From contig NZ_CAXBIB010000002.1 of the NCBI RefSeq assembly GCF_963975745.1, positions 62,001-126,000 on the forward strand: a stretch of DNA of 64,000 nt, written 5' to 3'. Positions 31,933 to 40,877 of this stretch are shown here, piece after piece. Position numbers and translations under genes: made by a program. Below the pieces are notes generated by a model. That model was not told the origin of the DNA, did no database searches, and saw only the letters and a program-made list of their open reading frames with translations. Source of the stretch: Parvibaculum sp963975745. GTDB lineage: Bacteria; Pseudomonadota; Alphaproteobacteria; Parvibaculales; Parvibaculaceae. Within the stretch, counting starts at the first letter, position 1. The number at the start of each line of letters is the position of its first letter.

Positions 31933-33339
31933 CTACTTCTTCTTGGCGTAAGGGTTCTTGCCCTTTCGCATGAAGAGGCGGATCGGGACACCGGGAAGAT
32001 CGAAGGTTTCGCGCAGGGCGTTGACCAGGTAGCGGCGATAGGAGGTCGGCACCTCGTCGGCGCGGCTCGAGAAAACAGCGAAAGTGGGCGGACGCGATTT
32101 CACTTGCGACATGTACTTCAGATTGACCGGGCGGCCCTTGGCCGCCGGCGGCTGATGGCGGGCGACGGTCTGTTCCAGCCAGCGGTTGAGCTTCGCCGTC
32201 GAGACACGCGCGTTCCAGAGCATGTGCACGCGTTCGATGGCCGGCATCAGCCGGTCGGTACCACGGCCGGTCAGGGCCGAGAGCGTGACAATCGGTACGC
32301 CGCGAATCTGGGGCAGCAGGCGCTCCAGCTCTTCCTTCAGCATGCGGAGTGTCGTTTGCGTATCCGCCACCGTGTCCCACTTGTTGACGGCAATCAGCAG
32401 GCCGCGGCCTTCCTGTTCAACCAGATCGGCAATATGCAGGTCCTGCCGCTCGAAGGGCTGGCTGGCGTCGAGCACGACGACAACGACTTCGGCGAAGCGG
32501 ATGGCGCGCAGCGTGTCGGCGACGGACAGCTTTTCGAGCTTGGCGACGACGCGGGCGCGGCGGCGCATGCCGGCCGTGTCCCAGAGCTTGACGCGACGTC
32601 CGCGCCAGAGCCATTCGATACCGATCGAGTCGCGGGTGATGCCGGCCTCGGGGCCGGTCAGCATACGGTCCTCGCCCAGCAGCTGGTTGACCAGCGTCGA
32701 CTTGCCAACATTGGGGCGGCCAACCATCGCAATGCGCAGGGGCGCCTCGAGATCGGGCTCATAGGGGGCGTCGGGATCGAAACCTTCGGCCTCGTCGTCG
32801 GCCAGCGCATCTTCGAGCGCCTGCTCCTCGTCGTTTTCGGCAAAGCCGTCGGCGAAGGCGGCCAGCGCGTCATAGAGATCGCTCAGGCCCTCGCCATGCT
32901 CGGCCGAAAGCGGCAGCGGCGCGCCGAGGCCGAGCTCATAGGCCTCCATACGGCCAGCCTGCCCCGCCCCGCCCTCGCATTTGTTGGCGGCCAGAATGAC
33001 CGGAGTCGGCGACTTGCGCAGGATCTGCGCAAAACGCTTGTCGAGCGGGGTGACGCCGGCGCGCGCGTCGATCAGCAGCAGGCAGACATCGGCCTCGGCA
33101 ATCGCCTGATCGGTGCCACGGCGCATACGCGCCTCGAGGCTGTCGCCGGTTGCCTCTTCGAGACCCGCGGTGTCGACGATCTTGAAGGTGAGATCGCCGA
33201 GATGCGCCTCGCCCTCGCGCCGGTCTCGGGTGACGCCCGGCGTATCGTCCACCAATGCGAGCTTCTTGCCCACCAGCCGATTGAACAGCGTGGACTTGCC
33301 GACATTGGGCCGACCGACAATGGCGACCGTGAATGACAC
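31933..33339 (-). CDS. der: Ribosome biogenesis GTPase Der
   Basis: 468 aa with two tandem G domains. The first has VAIVGRPNVGKSTLFN and DTAGLEE, the second VGRPNVGKSTLVNQLLGED and DTAGMRRRA with NKWD. A C-terminal KH-like domain follows (HQPPAAKGRPVNLKYMSQV). It acts in 50S assembly. An acidic linker (EEQALEDALADDEAEG, about residues 165-200) joins the G domains and is longer than in E. coli. It is convergent with the SDR gene and downstream of bamB. Confidence 0.95.
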   Translation of the reverse strand: MSFTVAIVGRPNVGKSTLFNRLVGKKLALVDDTPGVTRDRREGEAHLGDLTFKIVDTAGLEEATGDSLEARMRRGTDQAIAEADVCLLLIDARAGVTPLDKRFAQILRKSPTPVILAANKCEGGAGQAGRMEAYELGLGAPLPLSAEHGEGLSDLYDALAAFADGFAENDEEQALEDALADDEAEGFDPDAPYEPDLEAPLRIAMVGRPNVGKSTLVNQLLGEDRMLTGPEAGITRDSIGIEWLWRGRRVKLWDTAGMRRRARVVAKLEKLSVADTLRAIRFAEVVVVVLDASQPFERQDLHIADLVEQEGRGLLIAVNKWDTVADTQTTLRMLKEELERLLPQIRGVPIVTLSALTGRGTDRLMPAIERVHMLWNARVSTAKLNRWLEQTVARHQPPAAKGRPVNLKYMSQVKSRPPTFAVFSSRADEVPTSYRRYLVNALRETFDLPGVPIRLFMRKGKNPYAKKK

Positions 33340-33402
33340 GTCAATCAGCCTTTCTCATGGCCGGACCAGATGTCCGGGCCATATCCGCAAACGCGCGCTT
33401 TG

Positions 33403-34791
33403 CTATCGCAAGGCGACCAGTGTTGCGTTGCTCGTCAGTACATACACCGTTCCATCGGCCACGATCGGCGGGATCAGCGTCCCGGACGGCAGCGGAATTC
33501 GGTTGTCGATCTCGCCGGTGGCGGGCGACACCACCAGCGCTTCCTTTTCCGACGACACCATGAACAGGCGATCGCTGATCAGGATCGGGCCGCTCCATTC
33601 GATATTGCCGGTGCGCTTGTCGGGATTCTTGTAGCGCGGCAAGGGCGAAATCCAGCGGATGCGCCCATCGCGGCGCGAGATCGCCAGCAGCTCCTGCGAA
33701 TTGGTGATGAGGAAGATGAATTCACCAGCAACCCAAGGCGTCTGCACGCTGCCGATATCGCGCGTCCAGACGCGCTCGCCGGTGCGCAGATCGATCGAGA
33801 CCATGCGGCCCGAATGGCTGACGGCAATGACGCGGTCGCGATCGATCACAGGGCGGCCGGCAATGTCGTTGAGTTCGCTCAGGGAGGTCACGTTGCCGGT
33901 CCGGGTCAAGGAATCGCTCCAGACCGGCGTTCCGTTCTCGATGCGCAAGGCGACCAGTTCACCCGAGGAATAGGGCGCGATCACGACGCTGCCCGACACG
34001 GCGGGGCTGGTGGAGGTCAGAATGCCGGCACTTTCGACAATGCCCCGATGACGCCAGACGACTTCGCCGGTGTCCTGAGAGAGGCAGATCATCTGATTGT
34101 CGGCGGTGACGGCGAAAACGCGGCCACCCGTCGCCGTGGGTGCGGCGCGGAAGGGATCACCCACCGTCTGCACCCAGAGTTCGGCCCCGCTGGCGGGGTC
34201 GAGTGCATGCACGGTTCCGAAGCCGGTGGTCACGAAAAGCTTGCCATTGTCCCAGGCGACGCCGCCGCCACGCGCTTCGGCGGCGCTTTCATTGTCGGGC
34301 ACCAGCGAAACGTCCCAGATCGACCGGCCGGACTGCCGCTCGAAGGCGCGGACACTGCCGCGGGCATCGAGCACGAAAATCCGATCGGCGGCAATGACCG
34401 GAACCGCGACAAGCCGCGCGGCGCCCGAGGAACCAGAGCCGGCATTGACCGACCAGACGCGTTCGAGCGTGCCCGGCGCCACAAGATGATAGGGGGCATT
34501 TTCCGGCACGCCGCCCGGCTGCGGCCAATCCGTGTTGGCACGAGCGGACGGCAGAAACACGGGTGTGTCGGCAACGGCCGCATCGACTTCCAGCGCGGCG
34601 CCCAGTTCCATCACCGAGAGACGCTCGCCCGGCAAGACCGTCTGGTCGTCAGAGGTGAAGACATCCGTCACCGTGTCGCAGCCCGCAAGCCCGGTCATCG
34701 CGAGACCCAGAAGTGCGAGGCGAAGCGTGTTGCCACGCTGGGCCCGGAGGGCGAGTGCTTTCGAGCCGGCCAACGTCAATTCCGCCGTCAT
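33403..34791 (-). CDS. bamB: PQQ-like beta-propeller lipoprotein, BamB-like
   Basis: 462 aa. A signal sequence ends in a lipobox (LALLGLAMTGLAGC). The mature part consists of repeated beta-propeller blades with motifs such as GSVRAFERQSGRSIWDV, GTVHALDPASGAELWVQ and RMVSIDLRTGERVWTRD. BamB is the periplasm-facing scaffold lipoprotein of the BAM outer-membrane assembly complex. The yfgM-bamB-der order matches E. coli and supports the name over other PQQ-like proteins. Confidence 0.88.
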   Translation of the reverse strand: MTAELTLAGSKALALRAQRGNTLRLALLGLAMTGLAGCDTVTDVFTSDDQTVLPGERLSVMELGAALEVDAAVADTPVFLPSARANTDWPQPGGVPENAPYHLVAPGTLERVWSVNAGSGSSGAARLVAVPVIAADRIFVLDARGSVRAFERQSGRSIWDVSLVPDNESAAEARGGGVAWDNGKLFVTTGFGTVHALDPASGAELWVQTVGDPFRAAPTATGGRVFAVTADNQMICLSQDTGEVVWRHRGIVESAGILTSTSPAVSGSVVIAPYSSGELVALRIENGTPVWSDSLTRTGNVTSLSELNDIAGRPVIDRDRVIAVSHSGRMVSIDLRTGERVWTRDIGSVQTPWVAGEFIFLITNSQELLAISRRDGRIRWISPLPRYKNPDKRTGNIEWSGPILISDRLFMVSSEKEALVVSPATGEIDNRIPLPSGTLIPPIVADGTVYVLTSNATLVALR

Positions 34792-34797
34792 CTGCGA

Positions 34798-35544
34798 TTA
34801 CTCCGTCTCTTCCTGAGCGTCCGGTCCCTGTTCGACCGATTCTTCTTCTGCTTCTGCCGGTTCCGGTGCGGATGCCGCCTGTTCGGCGGCGCGCGACAAA
34901 TGCGGCGCCGCCAGCGCCTGCAACACATGCGCGCGATCGCGCAGGGCGGCCGGGCTTGCCGCATTGTCGATGATCGCCTGAGCGTTCCGGTTCACGTCCT
35001 GCCAGGCGCCTGCCCGGGCCGCCGAGAGCGCCAGCAATTCCAGCGCATTCTCGCGCCAGGGCGAGGCCGAGGCGACCAGCGGCTGGAGGCGCAGCTTCAT
35101 GTCGTCGTAGCTTGCCTCGTCGACCAGAATGAAGGCTGCCTTGATGCGCGCCATGCCGCGCATCATTTCGGGTGCGCCGGATTGAGCCGCAACGCCCTCA
35201 TAGGCTGCAAGCGCCGCAGCACGATCGCCAGCATCGAGCAATGCGGCCGCTTCACGCAGACGGGCCAGCGTCTGATAGCCACCGGGTGCTTCTGCCGCCA
35301 ATTCGCCGAACAGGACTGCCGCCTCGGCAGGCTGGGTGCGCTCTGCCTGGCGCGCCACCTCATCGAAACGTGCGGATGCGTCGACCTTCTGCGCATGCGA
35401 CCAGGCGCGCCAGCCGATGATGGCGGCAGCGATCAGCACGATCCCCGCAGCCGCACCGACGATGTAGAGGCCGTATTTGTCCCAAAGCCTGCTGTATTGT
35501 TCGCGGCGAAGGTCTTCTTCGACTTCGCGAAAGAGATCGGTCAA
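34798..35544 (-). CDS. YfgM-like TPR protein, SecYEG ancillary subunit family
   Basis: 248 aa. It begins MTDLFREVEEDLRREQYSRLWDKYG, followed by one membrane helix (IVGAAAGIVLIAAAIIGW, about residues 29-48). A periplasmic helical TPR-like domain and a Glu/Ala/Pro-rich tail follow. YfgM in E. coli associates with SecYEG and periplasmic chaperones. The adjacent bamB (6 bp apart) and der give the typical context. A functional role here is inferred. Confidence 0.85.
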   Translation of the reverse strand: MTDLFREVEEDLRREQYSRLWDKYGLYIVGAAAGIVLIAAAIIGWRAWSHAQKVDASARFDEVARQAERTQPAEAAVLFGELAAEAPGGYQTLARLREAAALLDAGDRAAALAAYEGVAAQSGAPEMMRGMARIKAAFILVDEASYDDMKLRLQPLVASASPWRENALELLALSAARAGAWQDVNRNAQAIIDNAASPAALRDRAHVLQALAAPHLSRAAEQAASAPEPAEAEEESVEQGPDAQEETE

Positions 35545-35691
35545 AATATTACTCCGCGGAGAAAATCAGTCGGGCAGGAAAGCCCTGCTTCCCGCCCGGT
35601 GCCCGGCCCCGTGCAGGCGGCGTAAAATAGCCCGGCACACCGCCAATGGCAAACCATCCGGCGCGACAGCCAAATCCCGCAACAGATTGAG

Positions 35692-36516
35692 CTATTTTAC
35701 CTTTTTCATGCCGTAGGTGTTCTCGACGCCGGGGAAGCTGCGGTCGCGGACCGCGCGGGCATAGGCCTCGGCGGCGCCCGCGATCTGGGCGCCCAGCGTG
35801 GCGAACTCGCGGACGAATTTGGGCGGCTTCGGCGACAGGCCCAGCATGTCCTCCAGCACCAGGATCTGGCCGTCGCAATGGGGCGAGGCGCCGATGCCGA
35901 TGGTGGGGATGTCGATCTGATCGGTGATGCGGGCGGCCAGCGGCTCGGCCATGCCTTCGAGCACGACCGCGAAGGCGCCGGCCTCGGCGACAGCGGCGGC
36001 GTCGGCCTCGATGGCGGCCCACTCGCTCTCCTCGCGCCCCTGCGTCTTGAAGCCGCCCATCACCTGGATGTTCTGCGGCGTCAGGCCGATATGGGCCATC
36101 ACCGGAATGCCGCGCAGGCTGAGATAGCGGATCGTTTCGGCGATGCGGGTGCCGCCTTCGACCTTCACGGCGGTGCAGCCCGTTTCCTTGATGACGCGGC
36201 AGGCATTGCGGAAGGCAATTTCGGGGCTCTCTTCATAGGAGCCGAAGGGCATGTCGACCACAACCAGCGCACGTTCGGTGCCGCGCACCACGGCCGCGCC
36301 ATGCGCGATCATCATGTCGAGGGTGACGCCCAGCGTCGTCTCCATGCCGTACATGACCATGCCGAGACTGTCGCCCACCAGCAGGAAGTCGACATAGGGG
36401 TCGATGTAGCGCGCCGTGTGGGCGTGATAGGCGGTCAGCGAAACGATCGGCTGGGCGCCCTTGCGGGCGCGGATTTCCGGCACGGTGATGCGCTTGATGG
36501 CGGACTGGACGGACAT
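35692..36516 (-). CDS. panB: 3-methyl-2-oxobutanoate hydroxymethyltransferase
   Basis: 274 aa. It makes ketopantoate in the pantothenate/CoA pathway. PIVSLTAYHAHTARYID and FLLVGDSLGMVMYG contain metal-binding Asp residues. VVVDMPFGSYEESPE, AVKVEGG, and VMAHIGLTPQ complete the TIM-barrel signature. I chose ATG at 36516, about 9 nt after AAAGGG; the ORF is open further upstream. It appears monocistronic, 146 bp from yfgM, with no panC nearby. Confidence 0.94.
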   Translation of the reverse strand: MSVQSAIKRITVPEIRARKGAQPIVSLTAYHAHTARYIDPYVDFLLVGDSLGMVMYGMETTLGVTLDMMIAHGAAVVRGTERALVVVDMPFGSYEESPEIAFRNACRVIKETGCTAVKVEGGTRIAETIRYLSLRGIPVMAHIGLTPQNIQVMGGFKTQGREESEWAAIEADAAAVAEAGAFAVVLEGMAEPLAARITDQIDIPTIGIGASPHCDGQILVLEDMLGLSPKPPKFVREFATLGAQIAGAAEAYARAVRDRSFPGVENTYGMKKVK

Positions 36517-36697
36517 TCGGATCATCCCTTTACGCGTGGCCTCGAACCCTGCCCCTACATAGGGCCGCCCGAGGGGAATTACGACGGCGGCCGGATGCCG
36601 CGGCGAAAAGGGCTTACAGAACAAGCCCCTAGATGCCTCCCGGCACCTTTCCTGATCCTTCTGGGCGGACCCTACAAAAAAGCGCGCAGCGGCGCAA

Positions 36698-37627
36698 TCA
36701 GGCCGCCGGAGCCGGCTCCACCACGACCGCTGGCGGCGCATCTCCCGGCAGGCCGACGATTTCGCGATAGGCGACGGAGAGCATGGTGACTTGCGTCATC
36801 ATGAAGTAGAGATAGAGCGCCAGCGAAATGAATGCCGAAGCCATGGCGGCGATTGAACCGATCAGGTCGGCGGCAGAGGTCAAAGCCAGAGCGGTGACGC
36901 CCTCAACCACGGCAAACAGAATGAAGACCGGCAGATAGATCAGCAATGCAAAGCCGCTGATCCGCCAGGTGTTGCCGCTTGTCGCCGCGAATGTTCCCAG
37001 AACACCCTTGCCCCCACCAAGTGCTGCATCCGGCAATGCCAGCATCAATCGCATGACAATTCCCAGCATGAATACATGGAGCACGACGACCAATGGCAAA
37101 AGGACGATGCCTGCCGGCCCGAGTACCGCAAGAGACGGTGCGTTGTCGCCGAAGAGCACCGCCCCTGCAAATATGACGATTGCCGCGATGACGCCAACCA
37201 CGGCCGACAGAACAATCAGGAAGAGAAACCAGAAAAACAAAATCTTCAGCGTCGTCCAGACATATTGAACATCCTCGCGACGGAAAGGGACCGACGCCCC
37301 CTCACCCAGCAGCACGAAACGATGCCAGCGCACCGCGGCGATGGCCTGTGCAAGCACCATTGCCAGAACCACGGCCAAGATCGCCACGATGGAATAGGCT
37401 GCGAAAGCTTCGCGATAGCGTTCGAGAACATCCTCGGGTGCCCCTGCCGTCTGCTCCATGCCGGTCAGGCCGTAAAGTCCGGCCTGATAGAGCACCCAGT
37501 AAAAAGCTGCTGTGCCGGCCAGAAGCAGGACAACTGCCGGCCACGCGACGAAAAGCAGCTGGAAGTAGTGTCTGGTGACGCCGGCAAAGACTTCGCCGAC
37601 CGACCGAAAAACCGGCAGCTTCCTCAT
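36698..37627 (-). CDS. Six-helix membrane protein, paralogue of the next gene
   Basis: 309 aa with about six transmembrane helices. I do not recognise a named family. The N-terminus FRSVGEVFAGVTRHYFQLLFVAWP and the C-terminus TMLSVAYREIVG correspond to blocks in the protein encoded at 37705-38472, so the two are tandem paralogues. No catalytic motif is visible. ATG at 37627 has GGGGG about 8 nt upstream. The gene lies about 78 bp after its paralogue on the same strand and may be co-transcribed with it. Confidence 0.75.
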   Translation of the reverse strand: MRKLPVFRSVGEVFAGVTRHYFQLLFVAWPAVVLLLAGTAAFYWVLYQAGLYGLTGMEQTAGAPEDVLERYREAFAAYSIVAILAVVLAMVLAQAIAAVRWHRFVLLGEGASVPFRREDVQYVWTTLKILFFWFLFLIVLSAVVGVIAAIVIFAGAVLFGDNAPSLAVLGPAGIVLLPLVVVLHVFMLGIVMRLMLALPDAALGGGKGVLGTFAATSGNTWRISGFALLIYLPVFILFAVVEGVTALALTSAADLIGSIAAMASAFISLALYLYFMMTQVTMLSVAYREIVGLPGDAPPAVVVEPAPAA

Positions 37628-37704
37628 CTCGCAAATCCCCCCTGAAAACCCCAGTCTCACCTTAAGGAGAGAATGAGGCCAAGGCTATGGGAAATGACGT
37701 GCGG

Positions 37705-38472
37705 TCAAGACTGCGCATCCGGCGCCTGCGTTCCCGCCGGGCCGATCAGCTCGCGATAGGCGACGGAAAGGATCGCAACATTGACGATCGCGAAGAAGAT
37801 ATTGATCAGTGTGCCCACCAGATTCATCGGGACGGCCAGCGACGGCGCCCAGTCGACAAGCCATCCGATCAGAAGCTGGAACAGTGAGATCGGCAGGAAG
37901 ACACAGGCCAGGGCGGCGGCAAGACGCCAGAAGTTTCCTCGCGTCAGTTCCAGCATCAGGCGTGCGTTGACAGGATCATCGACCGACGATGCCGGCAACA
38001 ACAGCGCCAGGCGCACGAAGAAGAATGTTCCTATACAGACCAATGCCAGGCCAACGATCAAATATGTCGACACTTGCTGCATACTCAACTGGTCCAGATA
38101 ATACGCCGCGATGCCTGTTGCCAGCACCAGGAACCCCGGCAGCAGGAGCAGGCCCAGCGAAATCGAGATTATCGCAAAGCGCGATTCCCGGCGACCGAAC
38201 CGCAGATGAATGCGGCCAGGCGGCATGTCGCCCGTCAGGATGAAGCGATGCCACGCCACCGCAATGATCGACCAGAGAAGCAGGGCTGCCAGATAGACGG
38301 CGAGCAGCACCCACAGACCCAGCGCCAGGACGAGCGGACGTCCAATGAAGGACAGGGACAGGTAGAGAAGTCCCGGCAACCAGATCAGCCGCAGCATTTC
38401 GCCGGCATGATTCCAGGCGCCACCATAGGCCTCGCGGACCGTCGCAAGGACGTCGAGCTTCACATGCGTCAT
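37705..38472 (-). CDS. Membrane protein, paralogue of the 36698-37627 product
   Basis: 255 aa with about five or six hydrophobic helices. It begins VLATVREAYGGAWNHAGEMLRLIWLPG and ends ILSVAYRELIGPAG, matching the neighbouring paralogue at both ends. The central part shares WHRFxLxG (AWHRFILTG here, RWHRFVLLG there). The start codon overlaps the stop of the upstream TPR gene by 4 nt, so the two are translationally coupled. The function is unknown. Confidence 0.75.
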   Translation of the reverse strand: MTHVKLDVLATVREAYGGAWNHAGEMLRLIWLPGLLYLSLSFIGRPLVLALGLWVLLAVYLAALLLWSIIAVAWHRFILTGDMPPGRIHLRFGRRESRFAIISISLGLLLLPGFLVLATGIAAYYLDQLSMQQVSTYLIVGLALVCIGTFFFVRLALLLPASSVDDPVNARLMLELTRGNFWRLAAALACVFLPISLFQLLIGWLVDWAPSLAVPMNLVGTLINIFFAIVNVAILSVAYRELIGPAGTQAPDAQS

Positions 38473-38999
38473 CGATTGAGTCCGAGAAATTTTTCCTTGT
38501 AGACCTCGTTTTCGGGATCGAGGTTGAGGGCCGCGCGATAGTCCTCGCGCGCGGCGTCCCTGTCGCCTTCGGCCTCGTTGATCGCGCCGCGGACATACCA
38601 GGCGCCGGCGCTGTCGGGGTCGAGCGCCAGCGCCTGCTCGACATCAGTCCGCGCCGCGTCGAAGTCGCCCCTTTCGCGCAAGGCGTTGGCACGGTTCTGG
38701 TAGAGCAACGCGTCACGCGGGGCGATCCGCAGGGCCTGCGTGTAGTCGGCGATGGCGGCGTTCAGATCGCCAACATTCTTGTAGGCCACACCACGATTGA
38801 TCAGGGCTGCGATCAGGTCGGGATCGCCAAGTTCACCGGACGAAATCGCCCGGCTGCAATAGTCGATTGCTGCCTTGTTGTCGCCGGTTGCAAACTGCGC
38901 ATAGCAGAGATTGCTGTCGCCGATGGCGTCCGCCCAAGCAGATACCGGTGCCGCGGCCCCGACAATCGCCGCCAGCAACAGAATTCGTCCATTTGTCAT
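38469..38999 (-). CDS. Exported TPR-repeat protein
   Basis: 176 aa. A signal peptide, TNGRILLLAAIVGAAAPVSAWA, is followed by three or four TPR units (LINRGVAYKNVGDLNAAIADYTQAL, LYQNRANALRERGDFDAARTDVEQAL and AWYVRGAINEAEGDRDAAREDYRAAL). It is probably a periplasmic scaffold. ATG at 38999 follows AGGGA. The 4-nt overlap with the membrane-protein gene downstream suggests the three genes 36698-38999 form one unit. Confidence 0.8.
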   Translation of the reverse strand: MTNGRILLLAAIVGAAAPVSAWADAIGDSNLCYAQFATGDNKAAIDYCSRAISSGELGDPDLIAALINRGVAYKNVGDLNAAIADYTQALRIAPRDALLYQNRANALRERGDFDAARTDVEQALALDPDSAGAWYVRGAINEAEGDRDAAREDYRAALNLDPENEVYKEKFLGLNR

Positions 39000-39049
39000 T
39001 TCAGGTCCCTCTCGGCCAAACCGCCAGGAGAGCCTATCCGGTCCGGCGG

Positions 39050-39454
39050 TCAGGAGAAAGCGGCGACCGCGACGGCCGTATTCATGAAATCCCGGAACCG
39101 CACCCATTTTTCGTCGCGCAGGGTGATGATGTGGGCGAAATCGGAATCGATCGTTCGGCCGGTCGACCGCGCCGTCAGATTGAGATGACCGGTCACGATG
39201 ACCTTGTCGCGCTCGGCGATGAACTCCTCGGCGTCGAACTGGTTGATATCGACCGAGGAGAGGACCGTCTCGAAGAAGCGCCGGCATTCGTCGAGACCAC
39301 GATATGTACCTGCATAAGGGATCACCGGCGGACCGTAGAACTCGATCACGATGTCGGGATGGAGGAATTCGAGAATGGACGGAATATCCTTTGCGCCGAA
39401 AGCGGCGAACAGGGATTGCGTCGCGGCTATATTGCGTTCGGTCAAGGCAATCAT
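39050..39454 (-). CDS. NTF2-like / SnoaL-type small protein
   Basis: 134 aa. It starts LTERNIAATQSLFAAFGAKDIPSILEFLHPDIVIEFYG and continues AGTYRGLDECRRFFETVL, the usual SnoaL/NTF2-like fold pattern. It ends with IITLRDEKWVRFRDFMNTA. Such proteins can be isomerases, hydrolases or mere binding domains. It overlaps the P450 gene upstream by 4 nt, so a role with the P450 substrate is plausible but unproved. Confidence 0.8.
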   Translation of the reverse strand: MIALTERNIAATQSLFAAFGAKDIPSILEFLHPDIVIEFYGPPVIPYAGTYRGLDECRRFFETVLSSVDINQFDAEEFIAERDKVIVTGHLNLTARSTGRTIDSDFAHIITLRDEKWVRFRDFMNTAVAVAAFS

Positions 39455-40722
39455 TCGGCAGCCTCCCTGCGGGCGGAGGTGAAGCGAAGTGTCAGTCGGT
39501 CGAAGCCGTGATTGAGGAGGCTGGCACGCTGCGGCACCGGCGCCTCGTTGCCGAGGCGGATATCCGCCATGCGATCCAGCATCGTCTCGACCAGCGCTTG
39601 CCCTTCCATGCGGGCAAGCGCCGAACCGAGACAGTGATGAATACCAACACCGAAGGTAAGCTGCTTGTTGAGATTGGGCCGGTCGATGTCGAAACGCGCG
39701 GGATCGGGGAACATTTTCGGATCGTGGTTGGCGGCAGCGAAAAAGAGCGCCACCCAGTCGCCCTTCGCAATGCGCCGGCCGCCGACTTCCGTGTCCTCGG
39801 TCGCGATGCGGAAGAGACGTTGCGGCGGGCCGCCGTGGCGCAGGCTTTCGTCGATGAAGGCACCGACAAGGCGGCGGTCGGCGGCGAGGCGGGCGCGGAT
39901 GTCCGGCATTGTCGCCAGATTGTGCAGCAGGTTGCCGAGCAGGAAGGTCGTGGTTTCGGAACCGGCGACGACCAGCGTGATGCAGAAGCGGATCACCTCA
40001 TCGAGCGTCAATTTCTCGCCACCGGCCTCGGCTTGCAGCAGCGCGACGATCAGGCTGTCGGGCAAGGGCTCGCCGGCCTTCAATGCACGGTCGTGTTCGC
40101 TGACGATTCCGACAAAATATTCAACCAGTTCGCCGTTGCTCGCCTCGCGTTCGGCCGGCGAAAGGTCGGCCGAGAGCATGAAGGCAGTCGCCCAGTGACG
40201 GAAGCGGTCGACGACGCTTTCGGGGAGACCCAGCAGGCCAACCATGATGCGTGCCGGGATGCGTGCGCCGAGCGCTTCCATCACCTCGACGTCGCCCTCG
40301 CCCAGCCTCGCGACCATGCCATCGACGATGTCGCGGACCCAGGGTTCGAGCGCCTCGACGCGGGGACGCGAGAAGGCCAGATTGACGATGCCGCGCAGGC
40401 GATCGTGTTCGGGGTTGTCGTGATTGACCAGCATCAGGGTCGGCGCCGAGGATTGTTCCTGAAGCGGGTCCCGCGAGGAAAACACCCGGTGGTCGCGAGC
40501 GGCCGACGAGACATGGTCGTAGTCGAGCAGCACCCAGGCCGTGACCGCCTCGTCGGCGTCCGGCACGGTGCCCGGCGGGTAGTCGCGATAGCCATGGACC
40601 GGCGCGTGGGGGCGCAGCCTGTCGTAAAGCGCATAAGGCGCGGCAATCGTGTCGCCTGTCGGCAGCGCCGCGACCAGCCCCGCCACATCCTCGTCCGTCC
40701 GTGCCTGACCATTTTCCGGCAT
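39451..40722 (-). CDS. Cytochrome P450
   Basis: 423 aa soluble bacterial P450. The I-helix motif is AGSETTTFLL, the K-helix ExxR is in ESLRHGGPPQRLFR, and the haem-binding loop is FGVGIHHCLGSALAR with the axial Cys. It hydroxylates an unknown organic substrate with electrons from a ferredoxin system that is not encoded nearby. ATG at 40722 lies 7 nt after GGGGAGG; a TTG at 40743 is possible. It is divergent from a MarR-type regulator. Confidence 0.92.
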   Translation of the reverse strand: MPENGQARTDEDVAGLVAALPTGDTIAAPYALYDRLRPHAPVHGYRDYPPGTVPDADEAVTAWVLLDYDHVSSAARDHRVFSSRDPLQEQSSAPTLMLVNHDNPEHDRLRGIVNLAFSRPRVEALEPWVRDIVDGMVARLGEGDVEVMEALGARIPARIMVGLLGLPESVVDRFRHWATAFMLSADLSPAEREASNGELVEYFVGIVSEHDRALKAGEPLPDSLIVALLQAEAGGEKLTLDEVIRFCITLVVAGSETTTFLLGNLLHNLATMPDIRARLAADRRLVGAFIDESLRHGGPPQRLFRIATEDTEVGGRRIAKGDWVALFFAAANHDPKMFPDPARFDIDRPNLNKQLTFGVGIHHCLGSALARMEGQALVETMLDRMADIRLGNEAPVPQRASLLNHGFDRLTLRFTSARREAAE

Positions 40723-40877
40723 CGCATCCCTCCCCGGTTTCAATCGTGATCCGTCGATATTGTTATTTTCATAAATTGTTTCGTTTGTAAATCGTTTAAT
40801 CGGTGGCGGGCCATGCCGGCCGCCCTACAATCCCGGCGGGAATCGCGGTCCGGCGACCGCACCCCGAAGGAGGCGGC
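40723..40877. promoter_or_regulatory. Divergent promoter region, P450 / MarR-type regulator
   Basis: 155 bp. The segment at about 40750-40800 is strikingly AT-rich for this genome and carries repeated CGTTT/TTGTTT runs. It should hold both promoters and, by analogy with divergent MarR pairs, an operator. No perfect palindrome was found. Confidence 0.45.

Noticed and set aside
31870..33336. A 488-codon plus-strand frame opposite der
   Set aside because: The der frame has two complete G domains. The opposite frame shows only composition-driven residues.
33370..35625. A 751-codon open frame on the plus strand
   Set aside because: It lies opposite bamB and yfgM, both of which have clear signals and motifs. 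Long antisense frames are expected at this GC content.
39304..40749. A 481-codon plus-strand frame opposite the P450
   Set aside because: The P450 frame contains AGSETT, ExxR and the haem Cys loop. The opposite frame has no domain.
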